DNA from: Gorsachius magnificus
Lineage: Eukaryota > Chordata > Aves > Pelecaniformes > Ardeidae
NCBI GenBank assembly: GCA_034008185.1
Contig: CM067109.1
Span: 34,194,885 to 34,258,884, forward strand
Direction of reading: 5' to 3'
Length of the DNA: 64,000 nt
The notes below the pieces were generated by a model. The model was given only the letters and a program-made list of their open reading frames with translations. It searched no databases and had not been told where the DNA came from. The translations under genes were made by a program, and so were the position numbers. Below, one piece after another: positions 26,644 through 37,375 of the stretch (positions are counted from its first letter, which is position 1; each line of letters opens with the position of its first letter).

Positions 26644-28250
26644 GATTATAGAATTTTTCTCTCAGAACTGAAAAAGACCTTCAGTCTTCCTCTCCACAGC
26701 TCTCAGATGTCCTCCACCCTTCCGCAGTACACCAGAATTACTCTTCACATGACATGTTAGCTGCATTTTTCCCTACTGTGCAATTGGAATAATTATTAAG
26801 AAAAAACAGAGTATTTAATTACCACAGACACTGTTTTCCCCACTTATGAGAGGTGGTACTATTCAAAAGCACCAATAAATATAAACCACATTTATTAATC
26901 TAGCTGGAAAACCGTTCTACCCCACTGATTTCCAGATTTGTGCTGCTTGAATATACACTTCATTGCCCCTGGTCATAAGAAGCTCTCAACAGTTTCACAC
27001 AAATGTTCACGTTTAGCACTTGTGCCGAAAGAATGCACAACTCAGGGGCCGATCAGCACAGTTAGAGCACTCCCAAACTGCGTAAGGGGTCAGTTTTCAT
27101 TGATTTACTCACAAGGCAGCTGCAGCTACAGACTGTAAGGCAACTTCCCCCTCCCCCCCCAACCCTCCAAAGTCATCACGAGTCCTGTAACTCATTGGAA
27201 ACTCGTTTTGGCAACCTTTCCCACACCTTGACAGCATGAGATATAAATTAATTGAATTTTACGCAACCAACCTACCAATACACAGACAAACGTTAAACTT
27301 GGCTCCAGGCATTTGCAAATCATTCCACCAAGAATTATACCACCTTCATCACTAAAAGGCGCTACCTATGCAGATGGTACAAAATCATTTGGGGTTTCTT
27401 TTCCCTCCACCTCCTGCCTGGAAACGCGTACGGATTTCCTCCGTGAACCAGGTACGTATTTCACAGAGTTTAAGCTGTGTGTTAGCCATATGCCTCTACA
27501 TTAAGAGAATTCAGCGATTCCTATGGTAATCATTCCAAAACAACAATGTGAATGCTTATAATCTATGTACAACCTTACTGGTAGTACCAAAAATGCATCT
27601 GAATTTCAGGGAATAAACGCAGGTTAGACTTCTTGCAATCCAAAGAGATTAACTTCCAGTATCTGTTTTCAACAAGAATTATCTGGGAAGCTGGAGCATC
27701 AAGGACTTTGGAGAATAAATTAAATACGATTGCCTACTGTGATGCTATGGAAGAACTCAACTCAGCAGCAATACTATTTCAGAAGCTCCCTTTCTTTTTC
27801 GAGCTTGGAGATATTTTTGACTAACCAGCCAATGACTCCAGCACTTCCAGAACAATTCTTACATTACATGAATCTTTTGATTGGACATCTACTGCAGGTC
27901 ACAGTGGTCATAAATTCTAAACAAAGACCTATTTAGTTCCATTAGACATCTTTCTGTTAGCTAGCTGTGACTCTAGATAAGAAATGTGACTACCACATGT
28001 GCATACCACAAAGAGAGAAATAGGTCAGAAGAATGCAGTTTGAGAAGTCTCTTGAAAGTACTAATCTGTGGCCAGGCAGTGAAATCAGAGTTCATAACAA
28101 TCCAGTTGAAACAAGATTTTCTTTTCACAAAAACTGCATGACAAAGAAGAGATAGCATAGAACATACTGGTGTTGCTCTAGAGACACTCTTCTGTTCTCA
28201 AGAATTGAATTTTGTCACATCTTCTCCACTAATTTTTGCTCCTCCTCCTT

Positions 28251-28306
28251 GGTTTGGGTTTTCTTTTTTTTTTTTTTTTTCTTTTTTCTTTTTTTCTCCT
28301 TTTCCT
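28251..28306 (+). repeat. Polypyrimidine tract, T-rich
   Basis: About 55 bp of almost uninterrupted T with scattered C. On the minus strand (the PAM transcript) this is an A-rich purine run. Confidence 0.7.
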
Positions 28307-28489
28307 ACATAAATTGTTACATTTGAGAAGTCAGGAACTGTCACAACCAAAATAGTGATACACCTCCGGAAAGCCCTTAATAGAACATTTTAGAAATTGC
28401 ACTTGTCCTCTTGCTGTTTGGTTTATTTTGGCATCTGTCATGAATAGAGATAAACTTGCAGATAGAGACTGGAAACAGAAACCTTTATG

Positions 28490-28552
28490 TCATAGTATAT
28501 CTTGAGTTGGAAGGGACCCAAAAGGATCGTCGAGTCCAACTCCCAACTTATG
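28490..28552 (-). mobile_element. CR1 3'-tail fragment, minus orientation
   Basis: About 60 bp reading CTTGAGTTGGAAGGGACCC and GTCGAGTCCAACTCC. This is the reverse complement of a CR1 3' UTR of a different subfamily from the adjoining plus-strand copy. The terminal ATTCTATG repeats are degenerate. Confidence 0.75.
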
Positions 28553-28571
28553 CTCTTTTATCTTGTATTAT

Positions 28572-29062
28572 CCCCTCACTACACGAAGGATGTTGCATTG
28601 CTGGAACATGTCCAGAGGAGAGCAACAAAGCTGGTGAGGGGTCTGGAGCACAAGTCTTACAAGGAGCAGCTGAGGGAACTGGGGTTGTTTAGTCTGGAGA
28701 AGAGGAGGCTGAGGGGAGACCTGATCGCCCTCTCCAACTGCCCGACAGGAGGCTGTAGCGAGGTGGGGGGCGGCCTCTTCTCCCTGGTAACGGACGATAG
28801 GATGAGGGGAAATGGTCTGAAGTTGCACCAGCGCAGGTTTAGGTTGGACATTAGGAAAAATTTCTTCACTGAAAGGGTTGTCAGGCTCTGGAATGGGCTG
28901 CCCAGGGAGGTGGTCGAGCCCCCATCCCGGGAGGTATTTAAAAGAAGGACAGATGAGGTGCTTAGGGACATGGTTTAGTGGTGGGATGGCAGTGTTAGGT
29001 TAACAGTTGGACTTGATGATCTTAAAGGTCTTTTCCAACCTAGACGATTCTATGATTCTATA
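28572..29062 (+). mobile_element. CR1 LINE 3' end, 5'-truncated, frame open
   Basis: Homologous to the copy at 16851. From about [19 protein letters not shown] the frame stays open to [11 protein letters not shown] at 28978, then 3' UTR GGACTTGATGATC, CTTTTCCAACC and the tail GATTCTATGATTCTATA. Antisense to PAM in intron 2. The upstream part of the same open frame (from 28502) is not CR1 sense sequence; it runs through the minus-oriented tail fragment. Confidence 0.9.
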
Positions 29063-30756
29063 CAAACATCAGTATGGACAACTTGAACTCACAGCAGATC
29101 CATGGTCACTAAACACATACTGGCCCAGAATGAAGATGATAGCAAGCTAGTAAGAAGACACTACAGAAAAATATCTTCTCTAAAGAGGATTCTTCCCTTC
29201 CATGTTCTGCCACAAAAATGAACTAACAGAACTAGAACTACAAAGCTGTTGGTTATCCCCTTCTGTGAAGTACAAGAAAATGAAGATTGCCTTTTCTGCC
29301 ATTGCTTCTTGCAGAGTATATCAGTGTTTAACTTGTCTGAATGGGAACCAAGTTTCCTGTACAGTTAGTATGGGACACTGTGGAAGGTGGAAGGGAAATC
29401 ACAAGGGCAGGTGAGACTGAGAGCAGAAAATAAAATCTAGACATAAAAGTATATAAGGCTAGTAATTGATTACTTTCAATTACCTTTTTAGGAGTTAACT
29501 TGGCAAGTTGCTTTCTGTTGCTGTCTTTCCCTGTCCCTCCCCCATATCTACACTAGTCCATAGCATTTTTGTTTATTGTGCACATAAAGGCTGTTGGCTA
29601 TAGATACACATGAATGTGAAAAGTATTGTGTCCTTTCTATTAGCTTTTGGTGTTGGTGCTAGATTTTGGTTTTTCTTTTTTTAATAGGAATCTGAAGTGA
29701 TTTCAAATGTGTTTCCTAGCTCTTCAACTAATGGCTCCTCAGGTAAAATCAATAAAATGTAATTACAAACATGCACCTGGATGAACTGAGAGTACTTTTC
29801 ACTCTTTCTGAAAGAGAAATTTAATATTTTCATGCAGACAAATAAGATCTAGTAGAAACTATATTTCTGTTTTGCACTTGCTGGAATGACACCACTTGCT
29901 CTAAATTACATGTTCCAGAGCAGTGCTCCCCAATAACTGAAAACCTCATTTTCCGTTCAGTATTTTTTGAAAGTGCTATCTGCAACAATGAGTCATCGTC
30001 TGCTGCAGCACAACATCCTGCTCTTTCCAAGCATCTGCAGCCCTCTAAAAGAGATGTAGGATCTTTTAATAACATATGTAATTCACTGCATTGCCTTGCT
30101 GCAATAAAACCCCATTAATCGTTTATCTTGCTTAATGAAACTACATGAGAAAATGACAGTATCTCAGACTTGTATGTGAATCTTAAAAAAGCTAATGTTA
30201 GTGTTAAAAATCTTAATGATTGTCTTCATTTTCATTCGGCTCAGTAGATCAGCAACTTCAAACCTGAAAGAGTACACTGTTATAACTTGTTTATAGTAGC
30301 TTTCCTGGAGTATTTTAAGGGTTTAAAATACTAGGTCAAAAGTATTAGCACTATAAAATGCTTTTTGGTTGTTTTCTCTCAGCTTGCCGAAATTGTAGCA
30401 ATTCACTGAGGCATCATCTGAGATTTGGTGTAAACTGCAACTCTAAATAAGTGTGTGTCTTACTAGCACAGCTGGAAATAATTAACTTTAATAAAACTCT
30501 CATTCCTTGTTTTAATAAGCTTCAGCAATTCAAGTTATGAAACCAACATTTTACAAATAAAATTAATAAGTTAAAGACTTTTCTCTCATTTGAGATTACT
30601 TTTCTGTTTCCCACTTTTCTCTGGACATACATGTATCTATGAAAGTTACCCTGGTTTTTTGTACATTTTGTGTGAGTGATGCTGTAGGCAAGGCTTTATT
30701 TTCCTAGCTTATAAAAAAAGAGCAAGTGGCAGAAAGAAAAGCTGCATTTCTCTCAC

Positions 30757-30877
30757 CTGCTTAGGCGTTACCCCAGGCATGCGAATGTCCAACGCAAAAT
30801 CTGACAGACCAAGTGAAATCACCGGCCGGTCGCTTCCAAGGCATTCACTGGAAAGTGATCTGGTAGTATCCTTATAC
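30757..30877 (-). CDS. PAM: PAM coding exon 2: start of the PHM domain
   Basis: 121 bp, one base plus 40 codons. The acceptor is a pyrimidine tract ending TTTTGAAG|G and the donor is CAG|GTGAGAG. The peptide runs from YKDTTRSLSSECLG through SDFALDIRMPGVTPKQ; the last 16 residues are a hallmark of vertebrate PAM. The Cys in SSEC corresponds to the first PHM disulfide cysteine (Cys47 in rat numbering). The middle, SDRPVISLGL, differs from the mammalian TTRPVVPIDS, a variable linker. It is spliced to the 58-bp exon at 21633 in phase 0. Confidence 0.96.
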
Positions 30878-31985
30878 CTTCAAAAGAAGGAGGAAAGGTT
30901 TTTTGAAATACTGATTTATTTTTTTTTTCTAAAAAGAAGGGTCTTCAGAACTAGTAAAGAATTTTGACAATGCTGAGAAGGCTCCAGGGGTGATCTGGAA
31001 ATTTTACTCCCTCATGAGCCAAGGAAAACATTTTAGTTATCAAGCAGTTGCTGAAGTAGTTGCTCTGAGCAATCAGGCAGACTAGTTTGGAAAACATTAG
31101 CTGAAAACATAACCTGTCATCTCATCTAAATAATTGTCTGAGGTACATGGATGTATAGATAGAGAATTAATTCACTAGAAAATGTCAAGTATTATTAATC
31201 ATTCACAACAGTTCGGGTTTTGGTTTTTTTAATTAAATTTAATATAAATAAATTTAAATAAATGTAAAGGGGAATTTTTAAATCCAAACAATGACATTTA
31301 AAGCAACTATTTAAGGAGCAAAATAGAAAAGTTTTACAACTTCACATGAATAGCAGGGACTATTAATGAATTATAAACAAATTGTAAAAAAAAAAAATGT
31401 AGAACACTGTAAGGAACTAAATGGTAAGACATCTAAAACAATGCAACATGGGTATAAATTTTGAGTATGTATATTCATGTATATAAAAGTGACATGGTAA
31501 CCACAGTACCCAATATACCTCACAAACAGTAAAACAGTTTTGTGGAGAGCTAAGAGGCTACTTCTCTTGCCCACACTATATTAAAGTTTACCTATGCAAT
31601 TTTGCATTCAAAATCTCCCAAATTTCCCAGTATTTCCCAGTTTCACGCTAGTTGATGCTTTCTCCTTAAAACATCATTTCAGACTGCAAGCTAACTTGAG
31701 CAGCTGAAATATATTTACTCCCTGTATAATACACCTGTGGCATTATCTAAAAAGTTCTATTAATTGTTGGTTTATTATGCTAAACTCACATGGATAAAAC
31801 AAGAGTTTCTGTCTTCAATATGAGAAGAGTGCCATTTCAACACTGCAGAAAGAAAATTCAGGGCAAGGGAGCAAAACCGAACAAATACCATGCACACTTT
31901 TATCTAGGGCATGCCTTTTCACATTTCCGTAATATCTTTAGTGGCTGCATGCATTCAACACATAACATATTCCTGCACAACCCAC
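30878..31985 (-). other. PAM intron 1 (coding numbering), about 1.1 kb
   Basis: AT-rich intron between the signal-peptide exon and the first PHM exon. It has short AT-rich tracts (31220-31265) and an A-run at 31385-31397. No interspersed repeat recognised. Confidence 0.8.
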
Positions 31986-32077
31986 CTCTTGAAGAGAGAA
32001 AGTGGGCTTCTGAAACCCAAACAGATGTTTTGAAAAACAAGAAACGGTATTAGCAGGTTGTTAACAAGGCCAGCCAT
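31986..32077 (-). CDS. PAM: PAM coding exon 1: start codon and signal peptide
   Basis: Reads ATG at 32077 down to a GT donor at 31985 and gives 30 residues plus two bases (AG) of an Arg codon. The peptide begins MAGLVNNLLIPFLVF, a hydrophobic signal-peptide core, and ends GFRSPLSLFK, matching the mammalian PAM signal and propeptide junction (FRSPLSVFK). The start context is strong: G at -3 (GTGGACATGG) and G at +4. The donor reads AAGAG|GTGGGT. The exon continues upstream as 5' UTR to one of two candidate acceptors (32094/32093 or 32487/32486, listed separately). Phase 2 at the donor fits the single leading base of the next exon at 30877. Signal cleavage would be near the Gly-Phe of CLGFRSP by analogy with the family. 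Confidence 0.93.
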
Positions 32078-32486
32078 GTCCACCCTGCTGTTCCTGGCCC
32101 GATTAAGGGAGAAGAAAAGGGGCAGTGCAGTTCTTTCGGCTGTGATCCTGACAATTAGGCGGCGACAGCAGCAGTATCAATTCACTACTTCATTATTATG
32201 TGCTCTGCAGGCATCCTCCAGCTTCTGACAGACCATCTGTCTTGGAAGGTGACGCGTTGTAAATCAGGAAGGTGGATGATGCTATGTTGTTTTTATTATT
32301 AGCTGTAAAAATCTGTTGAAGAATCTTCCCTTGCAGATAGATGACACTGTATTTCTGTCCAGTGAAGGAGCTGAAAAGAAGTAGCACTCCTGACGCTTTC
32401 TCCCCAGGCTGTGCAGTTAAATCAATCCACAGTGCCAGAGACTCCAAGTGGCATCGCAGAAACTAGCGTCAGTCATCCTTCAGAAC
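32078..32486 (-). other. PAM: Putative PAM 5' UTR upstream of the start codon
   Basis: On the minus strand two acceptor-like sites precede the ATG. One is close: a pyrimidine tract CTTTTCTTCTCCC, then GGGCCAG|G with the exon starting at 32093, leaving a 16-base leader. The other is far: CTGTTTTTACAG|G with the exon starting at 32486, giving a 409-base leader. The interval is more GC-rich than its surroundings and contains short upstream ATG frames (one is ATGCCACTT..., about 10 codons). A stop-free stretch at 32196-32447 begins at TTG, not ATG, so it is probably not a protein. Which acceptor is used cannot be decided by reading. Confidence 0.5.
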
Positions 32487-35400
32487 CTGTAAAAACAGAA
32501 GCAGATAAAGGATGACTAACACATTACAGCATTAGTTCTCAGCAAATCCCAGCTGAGGCATTTTAATACATTAGTAACTTCTTTCACAAGCTTTAGCCCA
32601 ACCCAGTGAAGATAGCACCAAGTCTGTTGATTCCTCTATTTCCTCCCCTTCCATGCACACAGGGTCAGAAACTGACACATTTCATATTGATCTACAAATT
32701 GCACTCTCAAATACATTTTACATAACAGGAAGAAATATAAAAAAGCCGTCAATATACAAAAGGCAAAGCATGGCATATTTCACCCACACAAACAGTAGTA
32801 TAAAGTGTTCTACAAGCAGCAAAAAAAGCCAAACACTGACAAGGCAAGAACCAAGGTTTGCAAATTTTATCAACTATCACTAAATGCTTCTGCACATGTT
32901 GCAGGCATCTTACTTTTAACACAACCTGTAATACACCATTATGTCATAAAGGTACCTGTTTCTTAGTACTTTAGCTACTTTTTATATCCATTTCAGAAAA
33001 CTGATACTTATAAATCATTTTCAGAAATACTGCAACAAGAACTATTGAGATCAGACTGCTTTATGTTAGTTGAATACTTTTCGATCCTTTCATACATTGA
33101 GGTTATATCAGTGTGAACTGTTACTCTCTTCATTACTTGAACTGTTCTTAAGTTCCCATTTTAGTTGATGCAACATTTTCATTTCAAAATTTTAATTTTT
33201 TTTATAAGTATGCTAGAAAATCACACTGTGTGTTTACTAAAGACATTTACTTGTATTTTTACTGAGCATTCAGATTCTGGCAGAAGAAAAACTCCAAGTC
33301 ATGAATAAAGTCAAAATCTTTAAAATGTATTGTGTAGTAATTCTTTTAAGATAAGTATTAACAGGAAAAAACCACCCAAACCCAATTATCTTCCAGCTGC
33401 TGGAAGGCATAGTCAAAATACTGCTATAAGGATGAATAGAAAAGGATGATTCTGAAATTAAACATAATTAAAATTAATATGGTTTACAAAAAAAATCACT
33501 TCCATCTCAGGGTACATGTACCAGAAAGGCTTCTTATGAAGCAAAAGCGTTTATGCATAGACTAAGAAGCCATGCTGGCCACTTGTCTGTTGTTTAGCAG
33601 CTACACTAGATTTGCATTGAACAATTTGTAAGATATAAAAACCTGACTACATTAATTATCATTAAACTTGCATATTTTATTCATTGAAGGATGACACAAA
33701 AGATTCAGTCACAAACAACTAAAAATAGACTTCATCTTGTTTTCAGCTTGCCAAAATCATGCCAAAGCTGTCCAAAATAATTCATTCAAGCAACGATACA
33801 AGCCTAATTCTTTTTTTGAAGTAAATTTTCATGTCTTAATTTCTGTGATATAATCATTTTCGCTAGTGAACTATGGAAAGCTGCAAAACATATAAATGAC
33901 TCTACTATGACGAAAACCAAAAACCAATAAAAAAATGACAAGTGTGATATGCTTCACAAAAAGTTAAAACAACTATAAAAACAGAGGGCTTCATTACTTC
34001 TACCCTTTAAGGCTTAATTACACAACAGTAACTGTTCAGAGTCTTTGTAAGCCACCTGGCTAGAAGTTCTAGTATTTTATTAATTTGTATTATCCAAGAA
34101 ATTATGCCTTTATTTTCAGGTCAGAGCAAGAGCTCTGAACAACAGAGGTAGGACAAGTACACTGGATTTTAACATACACAGAGGTACAGCGTTCTTACTT
34201 AATTTGTTGGGATCTAAAAAGATATTTTCCAGTGACTAGAAATAAAAACAAACAATTTTTGCTGGCTTCAAGAAGTCTGAGATTGATTACACCTAGTCTA
34301 CAGCTACCTCGTATGCGAATTAATAAAAGAAAGCTACTGAGAAACCTGATCATCTGAATTATGAAGGTTTCTTTACAGCAGTTTTCAATTCTCACTGCAC
34401 AGTTAAGCATGGTAATAGCAAAAATCACCAGAACACACCTTAATGTTACAGAGAAAAATCTCACGATTCATGGCTTTTAGAATGCTGACCACAAAGTGGG
34501 AGGGGGGAGAGAAAGGGTAATCTGGAATTACCTAGGAAAGCTAAAAAATTAAATCTGTAGTAAGATAAATACAGGTATGACTAACATCTGTACATTCTAC
34601 TTTAAAAATAGGCCAATTTAATCTACAAGCTTTGTTTTTAACTACAGTTTTATCAGCTAGATGGATATGAAATGAGTGTAAAATTTAATGCACCTGGTAC
34701 TTAAGATTAGACTCCTGCAGAAGCAAATTTTACATTTGGGAAAAAAACAATTTAAAAAAAAAAAACAAACAAAAAAAAAACCAAAAACCAAAACCAGAAA
34801 AGGGCAACACCATCCTGAAGAGATTTCAATGCAATTTTTAGGTATGATGCAATACACAAGAATACCAGACAACAAGGGAAAAAGTGAGGATGAGAGATTC
34901 AATAAAAAGATTACACAGTTACTTAGGTTCATTATGTGGACAACTTGATACCACTGTTTTGCTTTCAATTTGGGGTAAAAGATCCCACGGGTACACAAGA
35001 AGTGAAGTAAAAAAGATGTAATTAATGACGTGGAAGGGGAAAAGAGAGAGATGAAAATTAGATTGGGCAATGTAAGCATGTTACTTTATCCTACATGCCC
35101 CACCCAGACATAGCAGAAAACAATTACATATAACAAGGGAGTGAAGAAAAACAAAACAGCCAATAGCAACTAGCATGAGGACATCTTACTGAATAAGCTG
35201 AGGGAGAGAAGTGGCCAAGAAGCTGGAATTCAAAATACAATTCAAACTACCAAGCAAAATAAAGTAGTATTATTTCAATGGGATGTTATACAAATTACAC
35301 AGTGAGTCTTTTAAAATAATAGCAATTAAATGATCAATTTCCAAAAATGAATTACAGAAAAAGGCAGCACCAAATTAACCACAAGTTCATAAAGCACATT

Positions 35401-35984
35401 GTAATAATTCCTTGTTCTCAGTTTAGTCACCAGAACATTTTATATACAGTACCAAGCGAACAAGGCACAAGCAGAAACCTCACCATCAACCACCTTCAAA
35501 GAAAAAAAAATGGTCAAAGCTTATGAGAACTGATATGACAGTCTATCACAGGTGGTAATTTATTGTAGTTGAATCTCTTTCTTGTTTCTTACACATTGAG
35601 ACGATGGACCTGAGCAAGGATTACTTGAGTTCTATCTTCAGCTACAGCAACAGAGTTCACATTTCATCTTAGACAAAACTTTAAGCTTAAGCAACAACTG
35701 AGTATACAAACAATAGCCAGTTCAACAGACGAACTGCAGCTAGGCCTCCAGGTTGAAGCACTTTGCTTCTAATTACATAGGAAAATCAGTATGCTGTGGC
35801 ACCAGCTTAGGGATTCATTAATGCACTAAATCCAGCCACTTATGATGCTTTGGTCAAAGATGCACACAAAAGGTGTTTGGCAAGAACCTGTCAACCTCTC
35901 AAGCTTCAACACCAATAAAAACATCTCACAGAACAGTTAGATATCTAGAGATCAGGAGAGCAATTGCCAGAAACACAGATGTAT
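32487..35984. other. Non-coding, upstream of the PAM start-codon exon
   Basis: AT-rich sequence. An A-rich tract with C interruptions lies at 34740-34800. No exon, CpG island or interspersed repeat recognised. Confidence 0.6.
34740..34800. repeat. A-rich tract
   Basis: Long A-runs broken by C (AAAAACAAACAAAAAAAAAA and similar). It could be a low-complexity tract or a decayed retroposon tail; no attached element was recognised. Confidence 0.6.
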
Positions 35985-36548
35985 AATGCTGATGACACCA
36001 AAATGGCTGATAGGCCAGAGAGTCATGCTGCCATCCAGAGGCTGGAGACATGGGCTGACAGGAACCTTGTGAAGTTCAACAAGGGGAAGGAAGTGCAAAG
36101 TCCTGCACCTGGGGAGGAACAACTCCAGCCACCAGTACATCCTGGGGGACACCCAGCTCGAAAGCAGCTTGGCAGACAAGGCCTTGGGGGGGTCCTCACA
36201 GACAGCAAATTGAACATGAGCCAGCCACGTGCCCTTGCTGCAAAGAAGGCTAATGGTATTCTCGGCTGCATTAGACAAAGTATTGTCAGCAGGCAAAGGG
36301 AGGTGATCCTTCCACTCAGCACTGGTGAGGCCACACCTGGAGTACTGTGACCAATGCTGGGCTTCCCATACAAGAGAGACATGGACATACCGGAGAGAGT
36401 TCAAGGAAGGGCCACAAAGATGATGAAAGGAACTGGAGCATCTCTTCTCTGAGAAAAGGCTGAAAGAGATGGGACTGTTCAGCCTGGAGAAGAGAAGGCT
36501 CAGGGAGATCTCACCAACGTATATATATAACTGAAGGGAAGGTGCCAA
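35985..36548 (+). mobile_element. CR1 LINE, 5' portion of an interrupted copy
   Basis: Starts at GCTGATGACACCAAA (the FADDTK region) and runs into the C-terminal ORF2 region up to CTGAAGGGAAGGTGC. It is closely related to the copy at 4838: positions 36075-36313 are identical to 5145-5383, including the same frame-disrupting GGGAAGGAAGTGC. Interrupted at about 36549 by another CR1. Confidence 0.9.
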
Positions 36549-36550
36549 TT

Positions 36551-37342
36551 GTATGAGATTCAACCAGGCCAAGTGCCAGGTGTGTGACTTGGGTCACAAC
36601 AACCCCATGCAATGCTACAGGCTTGGGGAGGAGTGGCTGGAGAGCTGCCCAGCAGAAAAGGCCTGAGGGGACTGATCAGTCAACAGCCAGCTGAATATGA
36701 GCCAGCAGTGTGGCTAGGTGGCCAAGGCCAACAGCATCCTGGTTCATATCAGAAATAATGTGGCCAGCAGGTCCAGGGAAGCAATTGTGCCCCTGTATTT
36801 GGTACTGGTGAGGCCACACCTCAAATACAGTGTTCAGTTTTGGGCCCCTCACTACAAGAAAGACACCGAGTTGCTGGGGCTTGTGGAAAGAAAGGCAACA
36901 AAGCTGGTGAAGGATCTGGAGCACAAGTCTTCTGAGGAGCAGCCGAGGGAACGGGGGTTGTTTAGCCTGAAAAAAAGGAGACTGAGGGGAGACCTTATCG
37001 CTCTCTACAACCACCTGAAAGGAGGTTGTAGTGAGGTGGGTGTTGGTCTCTTCTCTCAAGACACAAGTGATAGGATGAGAGGAAATGACCTCAAGGTGCA
37101 CCAGGGTAGGTTTAGACTGGATAGGAAGAAAATGTCTTCATCAAAAGGGCTGCCAAGCATTGGAACAGGCTGCCCAGGGAAGTGGTTGAGTCCCCATCCC
37201 TGTAGGTTATTTAAAAGACGGGTAGACAAGGTGCTTAGGGACGTGGTTTAGTGGTTGACTGGGTAATGTTAGGTTAAGGGTTGGACATGGTGATCCTAAG
37301 GGTCTTTTCCAACCTAAATTATTCTATGACTCTATTCTATGA
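36551..37342 (+). mobile_element. CR1 LINE nested inside another CR1
   Basis: About 790 bp, a different subfamily from its host. It contains GGGTCACAACAACCCCATGC, GAATATGAGCCAGCAGTG, the frame ASRSREAIVPLYLVLVRPHL, a disrupted C-terminus (IRKNFF region degraded), the 3' UTR GGACATGGTGATCC and tail ATTCTATGACTCTATTCTATG. The surrounding CR1 resumes immediately after the tail. Confidence 0.9.
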
Positions 37343-37375
37343 TAGGACCAGAGTCAACGGGCATAAACTGAAATG
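37343..37375 (+). mobile_element. CR1 LINE, short resumed 3' piece of the interrupted copy
   Basis: AGGACCAGAGTCAACGGGCA and TAAACTGAAA match the stretch after the break point in related CR1 copies (compare 5656-5688, CAGGACCAAAGGCGATGGGC). About 50 bp at the break are missing. Homology fades after about 37375 and no tail is seen. Confidence 0.65.

Larger units (their letters stand above)
21634..30756 (-). other. PAM intron 2, about 9.1 kb
   Basis: Contains CR1 fragments at 22022-22322 and 28490-29062, a TA/GA-rich tract at 23159-23211, an AT hairpin at 26610-26643 and a long pyrimidine tract at 28251-28306. The rest is AT-rich with no coding match that I can see. Confidence 0.8.
5927..32077 (-). 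other. PAM: PAM gene, 5' part (six coding exons and introns)
   Basis: Span of the N-terminal coding part of PAM, the only enzyme that makes C-terminally amidated neuropeptides and hormones; it works in secretory granules. PHM hydroxylates the glycine of a Gly-extended peptide using two coppers, ascorbate and oxygen, and PAL then cleaves it. Six exons of 92, 121, 58, 88, 86 and 84 bp are seen. Introns are about 1.1, 9.1, 7.3, 6.4 and 1.7 kb. The 529 coding bases join in one frame with no stop and match the known PAM N-terminus in order and spacing. The remaining PHM, PAL and transmembrane exons lie beyond the left edge. Identification is by recall of the PAM protein, not by a search; it rests on long matches such as SDFALDIRMPGVTPKQ and VLQVHYGDISAFR. 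Confidence 0.95.

Noticed and set aside
28490..29062. Twin-priming inversion of a single CR1
   Set aside because: The inverted piece is 3'-tail sequence of another subfamily, not the 5' part of the same element.
32196..32447. 83-codon minus-strand open frame near the PAM start
   Set aside because: It begins at TTG, not ATG, and matches no domain I know. More simply part of a leader or intron.
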